From NCBI GenBank assembly GCA_030651375.1, contig JAUSFM010000016.1:124001-188000 (forward strand): 64,000 nt of DNA. Direction: 5' to 3'. The DNA comes from Candidatus Woesearchaeota archaeon (GTDB taxonomy: Archaea > Nanobdellota > Nanobdellia > Woesearchaeales > UBA12501). Both the position numbers and the translations under genes were made by a program. Under the pieces are notes generated by a model. It worked only from the letters and a program-made list of their open reading frames with translations, was not told the DNA's origin and made no database searches. Every line of letters starts with the position of its first letter. The first letter of the stretch is position 1. Of this stretch, positions 30,334 through 39,618 are shown piece by piece.

Positions 30334-32949
30334 ATGGCATCACCTATTCAGCGGAAGGAACAGCCCGGCACTGAAGCCGACCTCCTCAACGTACTTCACC
30401 CGCTCGTAAAAAAGTGGTTCTTTTCCAGATTCAAAGAGTTTTCCCTGCCACAATTATTTAGTGTAACTGAGATTCACAGCAGAAAAAACATTCTTGTTTC
30501 TGCACCGACCGGCGCGACAAAAACCCTGACCGCGTTTCTCTCGGTCATCAATGAGCTGGTTGATTCTGCTGAAAAAGGCATTCTTGAAAACCGGACGTAT
30601 GCAGTGTACATCTCCCCGCTGAAAGCGCTCAACAATGATATTGAAAAAAACCTCAAGGAGCCGCTGGAGCAAATCGCAGCAATCGCCGGCAAGCCGCTCG
30701 GCATCCGCGTTGCCGTGCGCACCAGCGATACAACCGCACACGAAAAGCAGAAGATGACAAAAAACGCGCCGCACATTCTTATCACCACGCCGGAATCGCT
30801 GGCGATTATATTGACATCGCCAAAAATGAGGGAACATGTGCGCAGTGTGCAGTGGCTTATTGTTGATGAAATTCATGCGCTGGCGGACAACAAGCGCGGC
30901 GTGCACCTTGCGGTCAGCACCGAGCGGCTCCAGCGCTTGAGCCCGGGTATGGCGCGCGTCGGACTATCTGCCACCATTGCGCCGCTGGAAGACATTGCAC
31001 AATTTCTTGTCGGACAGAACCACACTCCCACCGGCCCGGTGCTGCGGCCGTGTGTGATTGTTGACGTGCAATTTCTCAAAGAGATGGACTTGAAAGTTAT
31101 CAGCCCGGTTGATGACTTGATTGATACGAGCCATGCGCTGATGCAGGTAGAGCTGTACAAAACACTCCACGAGCTTATCCAGCAGCACCGCACGACGCTT
31201 GTATTTACCAACACCCGCTCGGCAACCGAGAGAGTCGTGCACACACTCAAGGAATTTTTTCCAAAGGATTACGACGAAAAAAACATCGGCGCGCACCACG
31301 GCAGTCTCTCAAAGCCGCACCGATTCGAGCTTGAAGAAAATCTCCGGCAGGGAAAACTCAAGTGTGTCGTGTGCAGCACGAGCCTTGAGCTGGGCATTGA
31401 CATTGGCTACATCGATCTCGTGCTGCTGCTCGGCAGCCCAAAATCAGTGGCGCGTGCACTGCAAAGAATTGGCAGAAGCGGCCACCAGCTGCACGCAACG
31501 ACCAAGGGAAGGATTGTCGTGTTAAACCGCGATGACCTTGTTGAATGCAGCGTGCTGCTGAAATCAGCGCTTGAGAAAAAAATTGACCGCATCCACATTC
31601 CTGAAAACTGCCTTGATGTGCTTGTCCAGCATATTCACGGGCTTGCGCTGGAAGACGTGATGAGCGTTGATGACGCATATCGGCTGGTGACGCAGGCATA
31701 TTGTTTCCGCACACTTCAAAAAGCAGACTTCATGCAAATCGTCGAGTACCTCGCTGGAAGATTTATCTCACTTGAAGACCGCCATGTCTATGCAAAAATA
31801 TGGCACGACGAGGCAACCGGCATGATGGGCAAACGCGGAAAACTCTCACGGGTCATCCACATGACCAATATCGGCACGATTCCTGACCAGAGCGGCATCA
31901 AGGTCAAGGTCGGCGAAAAAATTATCGGCGTGATTGACGAGCATTTTCTTGAGCGCCTCAAGCCGAATGACATTTTTGTGCTCGGCGGCGAAACCTACCG
32001 GTTTCTTTTTGCGCGGGGCATGACCACGCAGGTCCAGCCGGCGCAGGGCAAACAGCCGACCGTGCCGTCATGGTTTTCAGAAATGCTCCCGTTGAGTTTT
32101 GACCTTGCTATGGAGATTGGAAAATTCCGGCGCTATATGGAAGACCAGTTCAAGGCAGGCAAGAAAAAAGAAGAGTTGCTTGCATGGCTCAATACCTATT
32201 TGTATGTTGATGAGCGCGCGGCAACGGCGCTGTATCATTATTTCAAGGAGCAGTTTGATTATGTGCAGAGTATTCCCTCGGACACCAAGATTATTATTGA
32301 ACATTACACTGATGAACATGAAAATAAGTATGTTATTTTCCACACGCTCTTCGGGCGGCGGGTGAATGACTGCCTGTCCCGCGCGCTGGGCTTTGCGATT
32401 GGCAGAACCCAGCACCGTGATATCGAAATGGGCATTTCAGACAATGGATTTTATTTGCGCTGTGAGAAAAAAGTGCAGGCGCTTCGGGCATTTAAACTGT
32501 TGAAATCAACCGAACTCCGCGCGGTGCTGAATCAGGCGCTGGATAAAACAGAAATTCTTATCCGCCGGTTCCGGCAGTGTGCTGCACGTGCATTGATGAT
32601 TTTGCGCCAGTACAAGGGATTCCACAAAAACGTCGGGCGCCAGCATATCAGCTCGATGATTTTGTTGAGCGCCGTGCGCAGAATTTCACCTGATTTTTTT
32701 GTTATCAAGGAAACCAAGCGAGAAGTGCTTGAAGAGGTTATGGATATTGAGCAGGCAACGCGCGTGCTCCGGCTGATAGAAAACAAAGCAATAAAAATTG
32801 AAGAGATTCAGACGGTAATTCCGACCCCGTTTGCCCTCAATCTGGTGCTGCAAGGCCATCTTGACCTGCTCCGCATGGAAGACCGCGCCGAGTTTTTGAA
32901 GCGTATGCACCAGATGACACTGGCAAAAATAGGAATGAAAAAGGCATGA
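30334..32949 (+). CDS. lhr: Lhr-type superfamily 2 helicase
   Basis: An 871-residue DNA helicase of the Lhr-Core type: two RecA domains, a winged helix and the Lhr-specific C-terminal part. Motif II is VDEIHAL (DEIH, 178-181), motif III LSATIAP, motif IV TLVFTNTRS and motif VI ALQRIGRSGH. Motif I is SAPTGATKTLTAF with Lys63, where Thr replaces the glycine before the lysine found in most Walker A sites. Lhr proteins remodel DNA during repair. The phosphoesterase gene 35 bases downstream is the usual Lhr partner. A TATA box (CTTTTAAAG) is 27 bases before the ATG. Confidence 0.9.
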   Translation: MASPIQRKEQPGTEADLLNVLHPLVKKWFFSRFKEFSLPQLFSVTEIHSRKNILVSAPTGATKTLTAFLSVINELVDSAEKGILENRTYAVYISPLKALNNDIEKNLKEPLEQIAAIAGKPLGIRVAVRTSDTTAHEKQKMTKNAPHILITTPESLAIILTSPKMREHVRSVQWLIVDEIHALADNKRGVHLAVSTERLQRLSPGMARVGLSATIAPLEDIAQFLVGQNHTPTGPVLRPCVIVDVQFLKEMDLKVISPVDDLIDTSHALMQVELYKTLHELIQQHRTTLVFTNTRSATERVVHTLKEFFPKDYDEKNIGAHHGSLSKPHRFELEENLRQGKLKCVVCSTSLELGIDIGYIDLVLLLGSPKSVARALQRIGRSGHQLHATTKGRIVVLNRDDLVECSVLLKSALEKKIDRIHIPENCLDVLVQHIHGLALEDVMSVDDAYRLVTQAYCFRTLQKADFMQIVEYLAGRFISLEDRHVYAKIWHDEATGMMGKRGKLSRVIHMTNIGTIPDQSGIKVKVGEKIIGVIDEHFLERLKPNDIFVLGGETYRFLFARGMTTQVQPAQGKQPTVPSWFSEMLPLSFDLAMEIGKFRRYMEDQFKAGKKKEELLAWLNTYLYVDERAATALYHYFKEQFDYVQSIPSDTKIIIEHYTDEHENKYVIFHTLFGRRVNDCLSRALGFAIGRTQHRDIEMGISDNGFYLRCEKKVQALRAFKLLKSTELRAVLNQALDKTEILIRRFRQCAARALMILRQYKGFHKNVGRQHISSMILLSAVRRISPDFFVIKETKREVLEEVMDIEQATRVLRLIENKAIKIEEIQTVIPTPFALNLVLQGHLDLLRMEDRAEFLKRMHQMTLAKIGMKKA

Positions 32950-32984
32950 AGAAATTTGACAAGGAGAATGAAGTGTGATGGAAC

Positions 32985-33761
32985 ATGAAACATCTTGAAA
33001 TAAGCACAGGCATTGAACTGATTGGCCATGCACTGTGGATTCCAGAACAAAAACTGCTCGCGATTTCTGACACGCATATTGGCTATGAGGAAGCGCTCGG
33101 CAAGAGTGGCATACTCGTTCCTCGGTTTGAATTCGATGAAATGTGCACACGCGTAAAAAAAATAATTGAGGCAGTACAAAAAAAGAGCGGAGTACATGGC
33201 ATACAAACAATTCTTATCAACGGCGATGTCAAGCATGAGTTTGGCACGATTTCAGACCAGGAATGGCGGGAAACACTCCAGTTTCTTGACCTACTTGGTC
33301 TCGCGTCGCCCCACACGGTTATTGTCAAAGGAAATCATGATACGATTATCGGGCCGATTGCGCGAAAGCGAACTGTAGAACTGGTCCAGTACTTTGTTGC
33401 AGGCACCTGCCTGTTCATCCATGGCAATGTAATTCCTGATGATTTTGAAAAAATCATGAACGACAACCATACCAAAACAATCATCATTGGCAACGAGCAT
33501 CCGGCAATAACCATCGGCACCCGCCTGCGGCGTGAAAAATACAAATGTTTTCTCAAGGGAACCTATCATGGAAAAACATTGATTGTCATGCCCTCATTCA
33601 ATGCGCTTGCTGAAGGAACTGATATGAGCCGAGGAACTGTTTTGAGCCCGTTTATTCGCAAACTGGGAACGTGTGAAGTGTATGTAATTGACGAGCTTCA
33701 GGGACGCCACCTGCGGTTTGGAACGGTTGCCCAGATAGCGCAAACAGCACAAGATTTATAA
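32985..33761 (+). CDS. Lhr-associated metallophosphoesterase (COG1407)
   Basis: A 258-residue calcineurin-like enzyme. Metal ligands are visible in AISDTHIGYE (Asp and His), LINGDVKHEFG, VKGNHDTI and the C-terminal IIGNEHPA plus GTYHGKT. Members of COG1407 are found next to Lhr helicase genes and one bacterial homologue is a manganese-dependent DNA nuclease. The DNA nuclease role here is by analogy. It follows the helicase on the same strand, so the two are probably made together. Confidence 0.85.
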   Translation: MKHLEISTGIELIGHALWIPEQKLLAISDTHIGYEEALGKSGILVPRFEFDEMCTRVKKIIEAVQKKSGVHGIQTILINGDVKHEFGTISDQEWRETLQFLDLLGLASPHTVIVKGNHDTIIGPIARKRTVELVQYFVAGTCLFIHGNVIPDDFEKIMNDNHTKTIIIGNEHPAITIGTRLRREKYKCFLKGTYHGKTLIVMPSFNALAEGTDMSRGTVLSPFIRKLGTCEVYVIDELQGRHLRFGTVAQIAQTAQDL

Positions 33762-33806
33762 ACATAACCAATCATAGTATTATTAAAATTAAACGAGGTG
33801 TTGGAT

Positions 33807-34049
33807 ATGGTTGAAGGAATTTTCCGAAGTTCAACAAAAAAAGTTCAGGTTGGCGAAAATTTGTATAATATACGTACTGACGCGCGGTTATGGCAGTCAG
33901 TGCTGGTTCACGGTCAGCGCGTATCAGGGAAACTGGTGTCGAGCGCAGTGAGTAGCGACTCAAGAAACAAGCCTGCACTTGAATTCGACCTTGACTCGGG
34001 CCATTTGAAGACTGCAATGCGCAGCAGCTCAACCGGAAAGAAAAGGTAG
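33807..34049 (+). CDS. Small hypothetical protein, beta-rich, 80 residues
   Basis: MVEGIFRSSTKKVQVGENLY opens a short basic protein with several predicted strands (SVLVHGQRVSGKLVSS, PALEFDLDSGHLK). An AGGTG ribosome-binding site lies before the ATG at 33807, and an AATTAAAC box further up. It stands near the three small beta-rich genes on the opposite strand (34250-34992) and is of similar size, but a relationship could not be shown. Confidence 0.5.
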   Translation: MVEGIFRSSTKKVQVGENLYNIRTDARLWQSVLVHGQRVSGKLVSSAVSSDSRNKPALEFDLDSGHLKTAMRSSSTGKKR

Positions 34050-34104
34050 GTAATTATTTTTTAATCATTTTTATTTTTTAGTCCTTTTCTTGCTGTTTTT
34101 GATT

Positions 34105-34278
34105 TTATGTGTTCTTCTGTTTTTTGAGAAGGTGCATGCCAATAAAACCAACTCCGATAATTATCCAGAACAGCAGCACTGAAATTCTGCGCAGGGCAAA
34201 AAGAATGATATTGATAATAAGGAGGCAGATAAGAAATCCGCCAGCTAGTTTAGGGAGAGTACGAGACCAGTTCTGCAT
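34105..34278 (-). CDS. Small membrane protein, 57 residues
   Basis: MQNWSRTLPKLAGGFLICLL begins a protein with two hydrophobic segments (about 14-28 and 33-50) and a basic end (HLLKKQKNT). It overlaps the 3' end of the gene at 34250 by 29 bases in another frame, so translation may be coupled. A clean frame with hydrophobic periodicity and a basic tail supports it. Function unknown. Confidence 0.55.
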   Translation of the reverse strand: MQNWSRTLPKLAGGFLICLLIINIILFALRRISVLLFWIIIGVGFIGMHLLKKQKNT

Positions 34279-34465
34279 TGCGCAACACGTTAGTGCTCAA
34301 GTGGCCGCGAATAGGCGCACCGTGAAAGAGCTTTTTTTCTTCGGCACTATCAAATAAGCCTGCAAATTCAACCAGAGTCCCAGTATCAAGCCGTGCAATC
34401 CCTTGCACCAATAAACTGGAACTACGGAAACGGGAAAAGAGTTGGATAATCATCGCGTGTTCCAT
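34250..34465 (-). CDS. Small beta-rich protein, 71 residues (paralogue set)
   Basis: The core LLVQGIARLDTGTLVEFAGL, followed by a short helix (SAEEKKLFHG) and PIRGHL, resembles the pattern in the next two genes: strand with GxxRLD, strand EFxG, helix, and a final strand ending in GxxxG. This suggests a small OB- or SH3-like barrel. The ATG at 34465 is about 25 bases from a GGTTTTATACC box, so it may have its own leaderless mRNA. Confidence 0.5.
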   Translation of the reverse strand: MEHAMIIQLFSRFRSSSLLVQGIARLDTGTLVEFAGLFDSAEEKKLFHGAPIRGHLSTNVLRNAELVSYSP

Positions 34466-34494
34466 AGTATAACCGTACAACTGGTATAAAACCG

Positions 34495-34716
34495 TTAAAA
34501 CCGTTTTACTTTGGTCATACGCCGAGTGCCATCGGTGTCGCCAAGGATAGTGCCGAAAATTTTTGTTTTGTTCACATCAGCATTACTAAGACCGATGATG
34601 CCGGTAAATTCAAGCACTTCTTTTGAGCCATCCAACCGCACTAAGCCCGTTGATTTGCGGGTTCCCGGGCTGTCTTTTTGGTGGAGTTTGATTACTTTTC
34701 CGACGATATATGCCAT
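34495..34716 (-). CDS. Small beta-rich protein, 73 residues (paralogue set)
   Basis: TGLVRLDGSKEVLEFTGIIG then NKTKIFGTILGDTDG matches the layout of its neighbours (strand, turn, strand, short helix, strand). The basic ends and small barrel suggest nucleic-acid binding, as an inference. An AGGTGCACC ribosome-binding site stands before the ATG. It is probably cotranscribed with the gene at 34744. Confidence 0.55.
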   Translation of the reverse strand: MAYIVGKVIKLHQKDSPGTRKSTGLVRLDGSKEVLEFTGIIGLSNADVNKTKIFGTILGDTDGTRRMTKVKRF

Positions 34717-34743
34717 TGGTGCACCTGGAGAGATTGGAAAATA

Positions 34744-34992
34744 TCAGTATTTTCCCGGCGCAGTTGAATCGGGAGGCACTCTGACTTCATAAAAGTTGTC
34801 GCCACGCCGCTTGGCGCCGGTTACCTGCATGCCGACGCGAATCCCAAATTTTGAGCTCGCCTTTGACGGTCGGGATTCCTGAGAAATCCACTCGACAATT
34901 TCATCGCTGCCGATAAGCTTTGCTTTTCCGGCGAGCTTCGCCGTGCCTGCACGGCTCTTCGGATACAATTCAGTAATGACTGCGCGTACCAT
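34744..34992 (-). CDS. Small beta-rich protein, 82 residues (paralogue set)
   Basis: AKLAGKAKLIGSDEIVEWIS corresponds to the GLVRLDGSKEVLEFTG segment of the next gene, and FGIRVGMQVTGAKRRG to its closing strand. Basic (many Lys and Arg). A GAGGTGAACGT ribosome-binding site precedes the ATG and a TTTATAAAATT box lies about 50 bases further up. It is the first gene of the small cluster. Confidence 0.55.
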   Translation of the reverse strand: MVRAVITELYPKSRAGTAKLAGKAKLIGSDEIVEWISQESRPSKASSKFGIRVGMQVTGAKRRGDNFYEVRVPPDSTAPGKY

Positions 34993-35059
34993 ACGTTCAC
35001 CTCAGTTTAAAATCATTTTAGGATACGAATGGGGAACCAAACCAATTTTATAAATTTTG

Positions 35060-36910
35060 TTATTTCTCTTGCTCTTGGTTATCAGCGTTTTCAGTTTCTT
35101 CAGCTTCCAACTGGTTCGACTGGTGCCGCTTTATCGCACTTTTGGCAAACTGGGTTTTGTAGAAGTAATAAAAGAGCCCTTTCTTTTTCATGAGCTTGGC
35201 AAAGCTGCCCTGTTCTTTGATGTTCTTGTCTTTGAGCACGATGATGATGTCTGCATTTCGAATTGTGGAAAGCCGATGGGCAATCACGAGCGTTGTTCGC
35301 CCTTCAGTCACGCGCTGTAATGCCTGCTGGATAAGGTATTCTGATTCCGAGTCAAGGGATGAGGTTGCCTCGTCGAGAATGAGAATTTTTGGATTTTTCA
35401 AAAACACGCGCGCAATGGAGATGCGCTGCTTTTCGCCGCCGGAGAGCTTCACGCCATGTTCGCCGACTTTTGATTCATAGCGCTTGGGCTGTTTCATGAT
35501 AAACTCGTGGATGTGCGCCAGTTTCGCTGCACGGATCACTTCAGCATCAGACGCATTTGTTTTTCCGAACCGGATATTTTCCTTCAGCGTGGTGTTGAAC
35601 AGGATTGATTCCTGGCTCACGATACCGATGGCGTCGCGGATTGATTTTATTTTCAGGTCGCGCATGTCATGCCCGTCAATCGTAATGCTGCCGGATGTCG
35701 GATCAAAAAAGCGGAACATCAAATTTCCGACCGTGGTTTTGCCGGAGCCGCTCGGCCCAACGAGCCCAAACATCTGGCCCGGCTTGATTTCAAAATTGAT
35801 ACGCTCAAGCACGGGTTCAGCATGAGGATAACTAAACGACACTGCCTTGAAAGCGATGTGACCGCGTGGATTCTTGAGCTCGACGGCATTCGGCTTTTCC
35901 TTTATTTTTGTTTTGGTATCCATAAACTGGAACACACGGTTAACTGACACCAAGGTTGTCTGCAGGGCAATGTTCATGCTGCCCAAGCTGGCAATAGGGT
36001 CAAAGAGCTTGCCGATGTAGGTGTAGATGGCAATGAGGCTTCCGATGGTGAGTACGCCGAGAATCACCTGATAGCTGCCATACCAGAGGATGACAATGAG
36101 CGGAATGAAGGTGATGATGCCAACGACTGCTTCAGAAAAGCTGTCGAGCAGGTCCATGCGCAGGTTCAGCCGAATGAGTTTTTTCGTCTTGTCGGTATAT
36201 TCGCCCAGTTTTTTTGTTTCAAGCGCAAAAGATTTGATAGCCTTGATGCCAGTAATATTTTCTTCGAGGAACGACAGCATGTCGGTAAGCCGCAGAATAA
36301 TGCGCTGCTTTTGCTTGCGGATTTTGTCGCCAAAATATTTTTGCGCAATGACGAAGAACGGGAAAAATCCGAGGCTCATAACCGTGACTTTCCAGTTGAG
36401 GTTAAAGCAGATGATGAGAATAAAAATTGCGGTCAGCAGATTCAGGAGCAGCATATCAACGATGAGGTTGATAAACGAATCAATGCTATACACGTCTTCA
36501 TCAAGGCGGTAGAGAATGTCCCCCACACTTTTCGAGTGATAAAAACTTAAATCAAGATCCTCGACGTGGGCGAACAGCTCGGTTTTTACATCGAGCACCA
36601 TGGTTTCAACAAGCCGTGTGGTCTGATAGGAATGCCAGATGCCAACGAGCGTCTTCACCACAAAGATGAGAATGAAAATGGACATCAGCTGGAGGAGCAA
36701 GCCCACATTTTTGTACGGCAGAATGTCGTCGAGGAGAATCTTCACCAAGTACGGCCCGGCAAGGGAAAGAATTGACAGCAGAGCAGTAATGATGAATAGG
36801 AGCAGCACCATGTGCCAGTACGGCTTTGCATAGCGCAGAATACGCCATGCCTTGACGAGAAAGCGCTTAAAGCGCCCGTAGATACTGATATGGCTGTCCC
36901 CCTTTTCCAT
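35060..36910 (-). CDS. ABC exporter, MsbA-like half transporter
   Basis: A 616-residue fusion of a six-helix membrane domain (about 25-310) and an ATPase domain. Walker A is GLVGPSGSGKTTVGN (near 385), the Q-loop is in GIVSQESILFN, the signature is LSGGEKQRISIAR, Walker B is ILILDEATSSLDSES and the H-loop is VIAHRLST. It should work as a homodimer and export lipids, drugs or peptides. The charged tail (EAEETENADNQEQEK) is dispensable in appearance. A TATATAAATATA box lies about 25 bases before the ATG. The cargo is unknown. Confidence 0.9.
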   Translation of the reverse strand: MEKGDSHISIYGRFKRFLVKAWRILRYAKPYWHMVLLLFIITALLSILSLAGPYLVKILLDDILPYKNVGLLLQLMSIFILIFVVKTLVGIWHSYQTTRLVETMVLDVKTELFAHVEDLDLSFYHSKSVGDILYRLDEDVYSIDSFINLIVDMLLLNLLTAIFILIICFNLNWKVTVMSLGFFPFFVIAQKYFGDKIRKQKQRIILRLTDMLSFLEENITGIKAIKSFALETKKLGEYTDKTKKLIRLNLRMDLLDSFSEAVVGIITFIPLIVILWYGSYQVILGVLTIGSLIAIYTYIGKLFDPIASLGSMNIALQTTLVSVNRVFQFMDTKTKIKEKPNAVELKNPRGHIAFKAVSFSYPHAEPVLERINFEIKPGQMFGLVGPSGSGKTTVGNLMFRFFDPTSGSITIDGHDMRDLKIKSIRDAIGIVSQESILFNTTLKENIRFGKTNASDAEVIRAAKLAHIHEFIMKQPKRYESKVGEHGVKLSGGEKQRISIARVFLKNPKILILDEATSSLDSESEYLIQQALQRVTEGRTTLVIAHRLSTIRNADIIIVLKDKNIKEQGSFAKLMKKKGLFYYFYKTQFAKSAIKRHQSNQLEAEETENADNQEQEK

Positions 36911-36996
36911 AAAGGGTATTCAGCAAAAGAGCATATATAAATATATCGTATAAATATACAAACAAAAAAGAAATGAATAACTCGTAACTCTTACTT

Positions 36997-37245
36997 TTAA
37001 CTCTTGTACAACAGTGTTCTGCTGCGCCGGTCAGGCGCCTTGACCACATTCTGCGCAAAGCCGCCAATGTCATCAAAAGAAACAACATCCCCAATTTTCA
37101 GCGAAACACCGCTGCGCATTTTCATCTGGCGGAATGTATTATGGTCGAGCACGCGCACGGTGCCGCCGCCCAATGCATCATAGCGCTTTGCCGCAGGTGA
37201 ACTATACGGCTTGTACGACAAAACAACACCACGATATTTTGGCAT
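36997..37245 (-). CDS. Small basic beta-rich protein, 82 residues
   Basis: MPKYRGVVLSYKPYSSPAAK opens a basic protein with SGVSLKIGDVVSFDDIGG, the kind of strand-turn-strand found in OB-fold proteins, and a C-terminal RRSRTLLYKS. The ATG at 37245 lies after AAGGTGATGCTC, a good ribosome-binding site. It may belong with the small barrels at 34250-34992, but similarity is at the level of layout only. Confidence 0.5.
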   Translation of the reverse strand: MPKYRGVVLSYKPYSSPAAKRYDALGGGTVRVLDHNTFRQMKMRSGVSLKIGDVVSFDDIGGFAQNVVKAPDRRSRTLLYKS

Positions 37246-37297
37246 GAGCATCACCTTTTTTAGTATTGTTGGTTAGTATTGTTGACTAAATAAGTAG

Positions 37298-37591
37298 TTA
37301 CTTTTTGCATTCATCAAGGCGTTTGAAACAATCTGCGGTGCACGTCGCATACGCGTCAAATGGCGTGCCGTCACACACTTTTTCGCAGTCTGCCTTTGTA
37401 GTGTGCGTCTGGCACCACACATCGGCTGGAGCGCTGCCAGTAATGGCAAGCCCATTGTCGCTGGCTGCTGGCTTCTTGAACAGCACCATGCCGATGCCAA
37501 CAACAATCACAAGGATAAGGACGTAATTCATGGCAACAAGCACGCGGCTCTTGCGCTGCTTGTCCGTACCCTGATTTTCTTCATCCGCCAT
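37298..37591 (-). CDS. Membrane-anchored protein with small cysteine-rich domain
   Basis: A 97-residue protein: charged N-terminus (MADEENQGTDKQRKSR), one membrane segment (about 18-40), then an outer domain with six cysteines (VWCQTH, DCEKVCDG, ATCTADCFKRLDECKK) that could form three disulfides. The polar N-terminus would be cytoplasmic. No family was recognised. Many such short anchored cysteine domains occur in this genome region. Confidence 0.6.
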   Translation of the reverse strand: MADEENQGTDKQRKSRVLVAMNYVLILVIVVGIGMVLFKKPAASDNGLAITGSAPADVWCQTHTTKADCEKVCDGTPFDAYATCTADCFKRLDECKK

Positions 37592-37727
37592 ACAAGAATT
37601 AAAGACCGCGATGTTCTTAAATGTTGTGGTTTTTTTATGGCTTGATGTTTGAAGCTGGAGGTTTGAAAGATGGTGCTGGAAACATTTTTAAAAACAACAA
37701 ATAATGATATTCAAAAAGAGGCCATTC

Positions 37728-38735
37728 ATGGAAATTTTTACTCCAACGGTAGTCAAAGTGCTTGCCATTCTTGCCATCATGCCGCTGGGCTATTTCCTGA
37801 AAAAAATAAAGGCAGTGAAACAGAAACAAGTGCCGCTGTTGAGCGACCTGTTCGTCAAAGTCGGCTTGCCAGCGAGCGTGTTTCTTGCTTTTTCGGCGAT
37901 TGAGCTACAAGAAGAATATCTGCTGTTGCCCATTGTCGGCTTTTTGATTGTGGTTGCCTTTGCCGCAATCAGTTACTTCATAGTACGTTACATCAAATTG
38001 AACCGCACCATGCGCACAGTGTTTTTGGTTGTGATGCCGACGCTCGCGCCTGCAACAGTTGCCTACCCGTTTTTGATGCAGCTGTTTGGGGAAAAAGGGT
38101 TGGTCACGATATCGCTGTTCAACATCGGCAATATCCTCTTTCTGTTTTCCATCGACAAAATGATTGCTGCACGGCTTTCTAACCACCACGTCAAGCTGAA
38201 AAATTCGCTGAAACAATTCTTTCACGAACCGGTGATTTGGGCAACCATCGCTGGGCTCGGTGTGAGTTATTTTCACCTCCAAACGCCTCTGATGCATGAA
38301 TTTTTCAAGGTGCTTGCGGACGCAAGCGCATTTATCATCATGATGCTCCTTGGCATTTCATTTGAATGGAAAGCATCGCACATGAAAAACATTCTTCCTT
38401 TGATTATGGCAAAAACCGGGCTCGGCATGATGATAGGCTACGGTGCATCCGTGCTATTCGGTTTTACTGGCATGCAACAGCTGTCACTTATCATTTTCGC
38501 GCTGGTGCCGCCGAGCGCGGTGACCTATATTTTTGTGGCGCATGAGAATCATTCACCGCTCCCCGCGCAGTTTGAGGCGGAATTGCTCGCCTTTGCTATG
38601 CCGATTGGCGCGATCGTAGTGGGGCTGCTGGTGTCATTCCAACAACTCGCGCTGTCGCCGATACTGGCATATGTTGGCGCGGGGATTTTTGCAGCGGGAT
38701 TACTGTTGATTGCAAAATATGGAAAGAAAATGTGA
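37728..38735 (+). CDS. AEC-family transporter (auxin efflux carrier fold)
   Basis: A 335-residue protein with ten hydrophobic segments arranged as two inverted repeats of five. The pattern PLLSDLFVKVGLPASVFLAF and, in the second half, VLADASAFIIMMLLGISFEW is typical of AEC/membrane-transport PF03547 proteins. These transport small organic anions; no substrate can be named. The ATG at 37728 follows a TATA box (TTTTTAAAA, about 37684-37692) with a short leader and a GAGG site. Confidence 0.75.
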   Translation: MEIFTPTVVKVLAILAIMPLGYFLKKIKAVKQKQVPLLSDLFVKVGLPASVFLAFSAIELQEEYLLLPIVGFLIVVAFAAISYFIVRYIKLNRTMRTVFLVVMPTLAPATVAYPFLMQLFGEKGLVTISLFNIGNILFLFSIDKMIAARLSNHHVKLKNSLKQFFHEPVIWATIAGLGVSYFHLQTPLMHEFFKVLADASAFIIMMLLGISFEWKASHMKNILPLIMAKTGLGMMIGYGASVLFGFTGMQQLSLIIFALVPPSAVTYIFVAHENHSPLPAQFEAELLAFAMPIGAIVVGLLVSFQQLALSPILAYVGAGIFAAGLLLIAKYGKKM

Positions 38736-38759
38736 TAGATAGTACCTTAAACACTAACA

Positions 38760-39503
38760 CTAATCATTCTCAACGCGTGGCGCGAGAATAAAGCTCAAGG
38801 AAACTTTGTCAATGTCCTTGTAGTCAAGCCGCAGGGGATAGTCTTTGTTGAATTGTATCATGACTTCATCGCTTAGCTTGCTGCCGGCGATCATTTTCTT
38901 GAGGTATTCAATGGAATATTTTGCGCGGAATGGGCCGGTGTCGTGCATGTTGATGGTGGTGTTCTCGTCGTGCTTGATCTCAATGTGCGCCTTGCTCAAG
39001 TCGCCTTCTGCGGCGACGGTAAATTTTCCGGCTTCTGCAGAAAAGCTCACGCTTTCGCCCACAATGTCAACATCCTCGATGGCTTCATTGAGCATACGAG
39101 ACTGTGCTTTTATGCTCGTGCCGAAGTTTAGTTCTGGAACACGCTGTTCCTTGCTTTCGACATCAATAATCGGAAGGGAGAAGGTTCGCTTGGTGGTGCC
39201 GCGAAGCGTAATCTTGAGCTTGTTTTCTTCAATCTCAAGTGTGAGCGTGTCACTGGGGCCTGCGCGGCGAAGAATTTGCTTGAGGTTGGTAAGGTTGATA
39301 GCAATCTCGGTGGGCTTGTCCACGTCGAATTCAGTAAACGCGCTGGACAACAGCTTGAAAATGACCATGGCAACATTCGCCGGGTCCATGGCAACCAGTT
39401 CGATGGAATCAGCAGTAATTTTGAACGAGCCCTCGTTAACCAATTCAGAAATGATTGCAATACTGTCTTTCAGATAGCGTGGCTCGGCAAGCGTCAGTTT
39501 CAT
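38760..39503 (-). CDS. pcn: DNA polymerase sliding clamp PCNA
   Basis: A 247-residue clamp protein. The N-terminal LAEPRYLKDSIAIISELVNE and SIELVAMDPANVAMV segments, the interdomain LNFGTSIKAQSR and the C-terminal SIEYLKKMIAGSKLSDEV followed by PLRLDYKDID are typical of archaeal PCNA. It should form a trimeric ring that tethers PolB, ligase and FEN1. The next upstream gene is PolB, which ends in a clamp-binding peptide. A TATTTAAAG-type box at about 39568-39578 gives it its own promoter with a leader of about 45 bases. Confidence 0.95.
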   Translation of the reverse strand: MKLTLAEPRYLKDSIAIISELVNEGSFKITADSIELVAMDPANVAMVIFKLLSSAFTEFDVDKPTEIAINLTNLKQILRRAGPSDTLTLEIEENKLKITLRGTTKRTFSLPIIDVESKEQRVPELNFGTSIKAQSRMLNEAIEDVDIVGESVSFSAEAGKFTVAAEGDLSKAHIEIKHDENTTINMHDTGPFRAKYSIEYLKKMIAGSKLSDEVMIQFNKDYPLRLDYKDIDKVSLSFILAPRVEND

Positions 39504-39618
39504 AGTTCAACCCTTTTTGGCTCTGTTTTGCTTTTTTGCTCTTGTTCCTATTCAAGGGGTTGCGGACGGTTATTTAAAGTTTGTGCGGATGGAGAATATA
39601 GGAGGATAGTGGAGGTGC

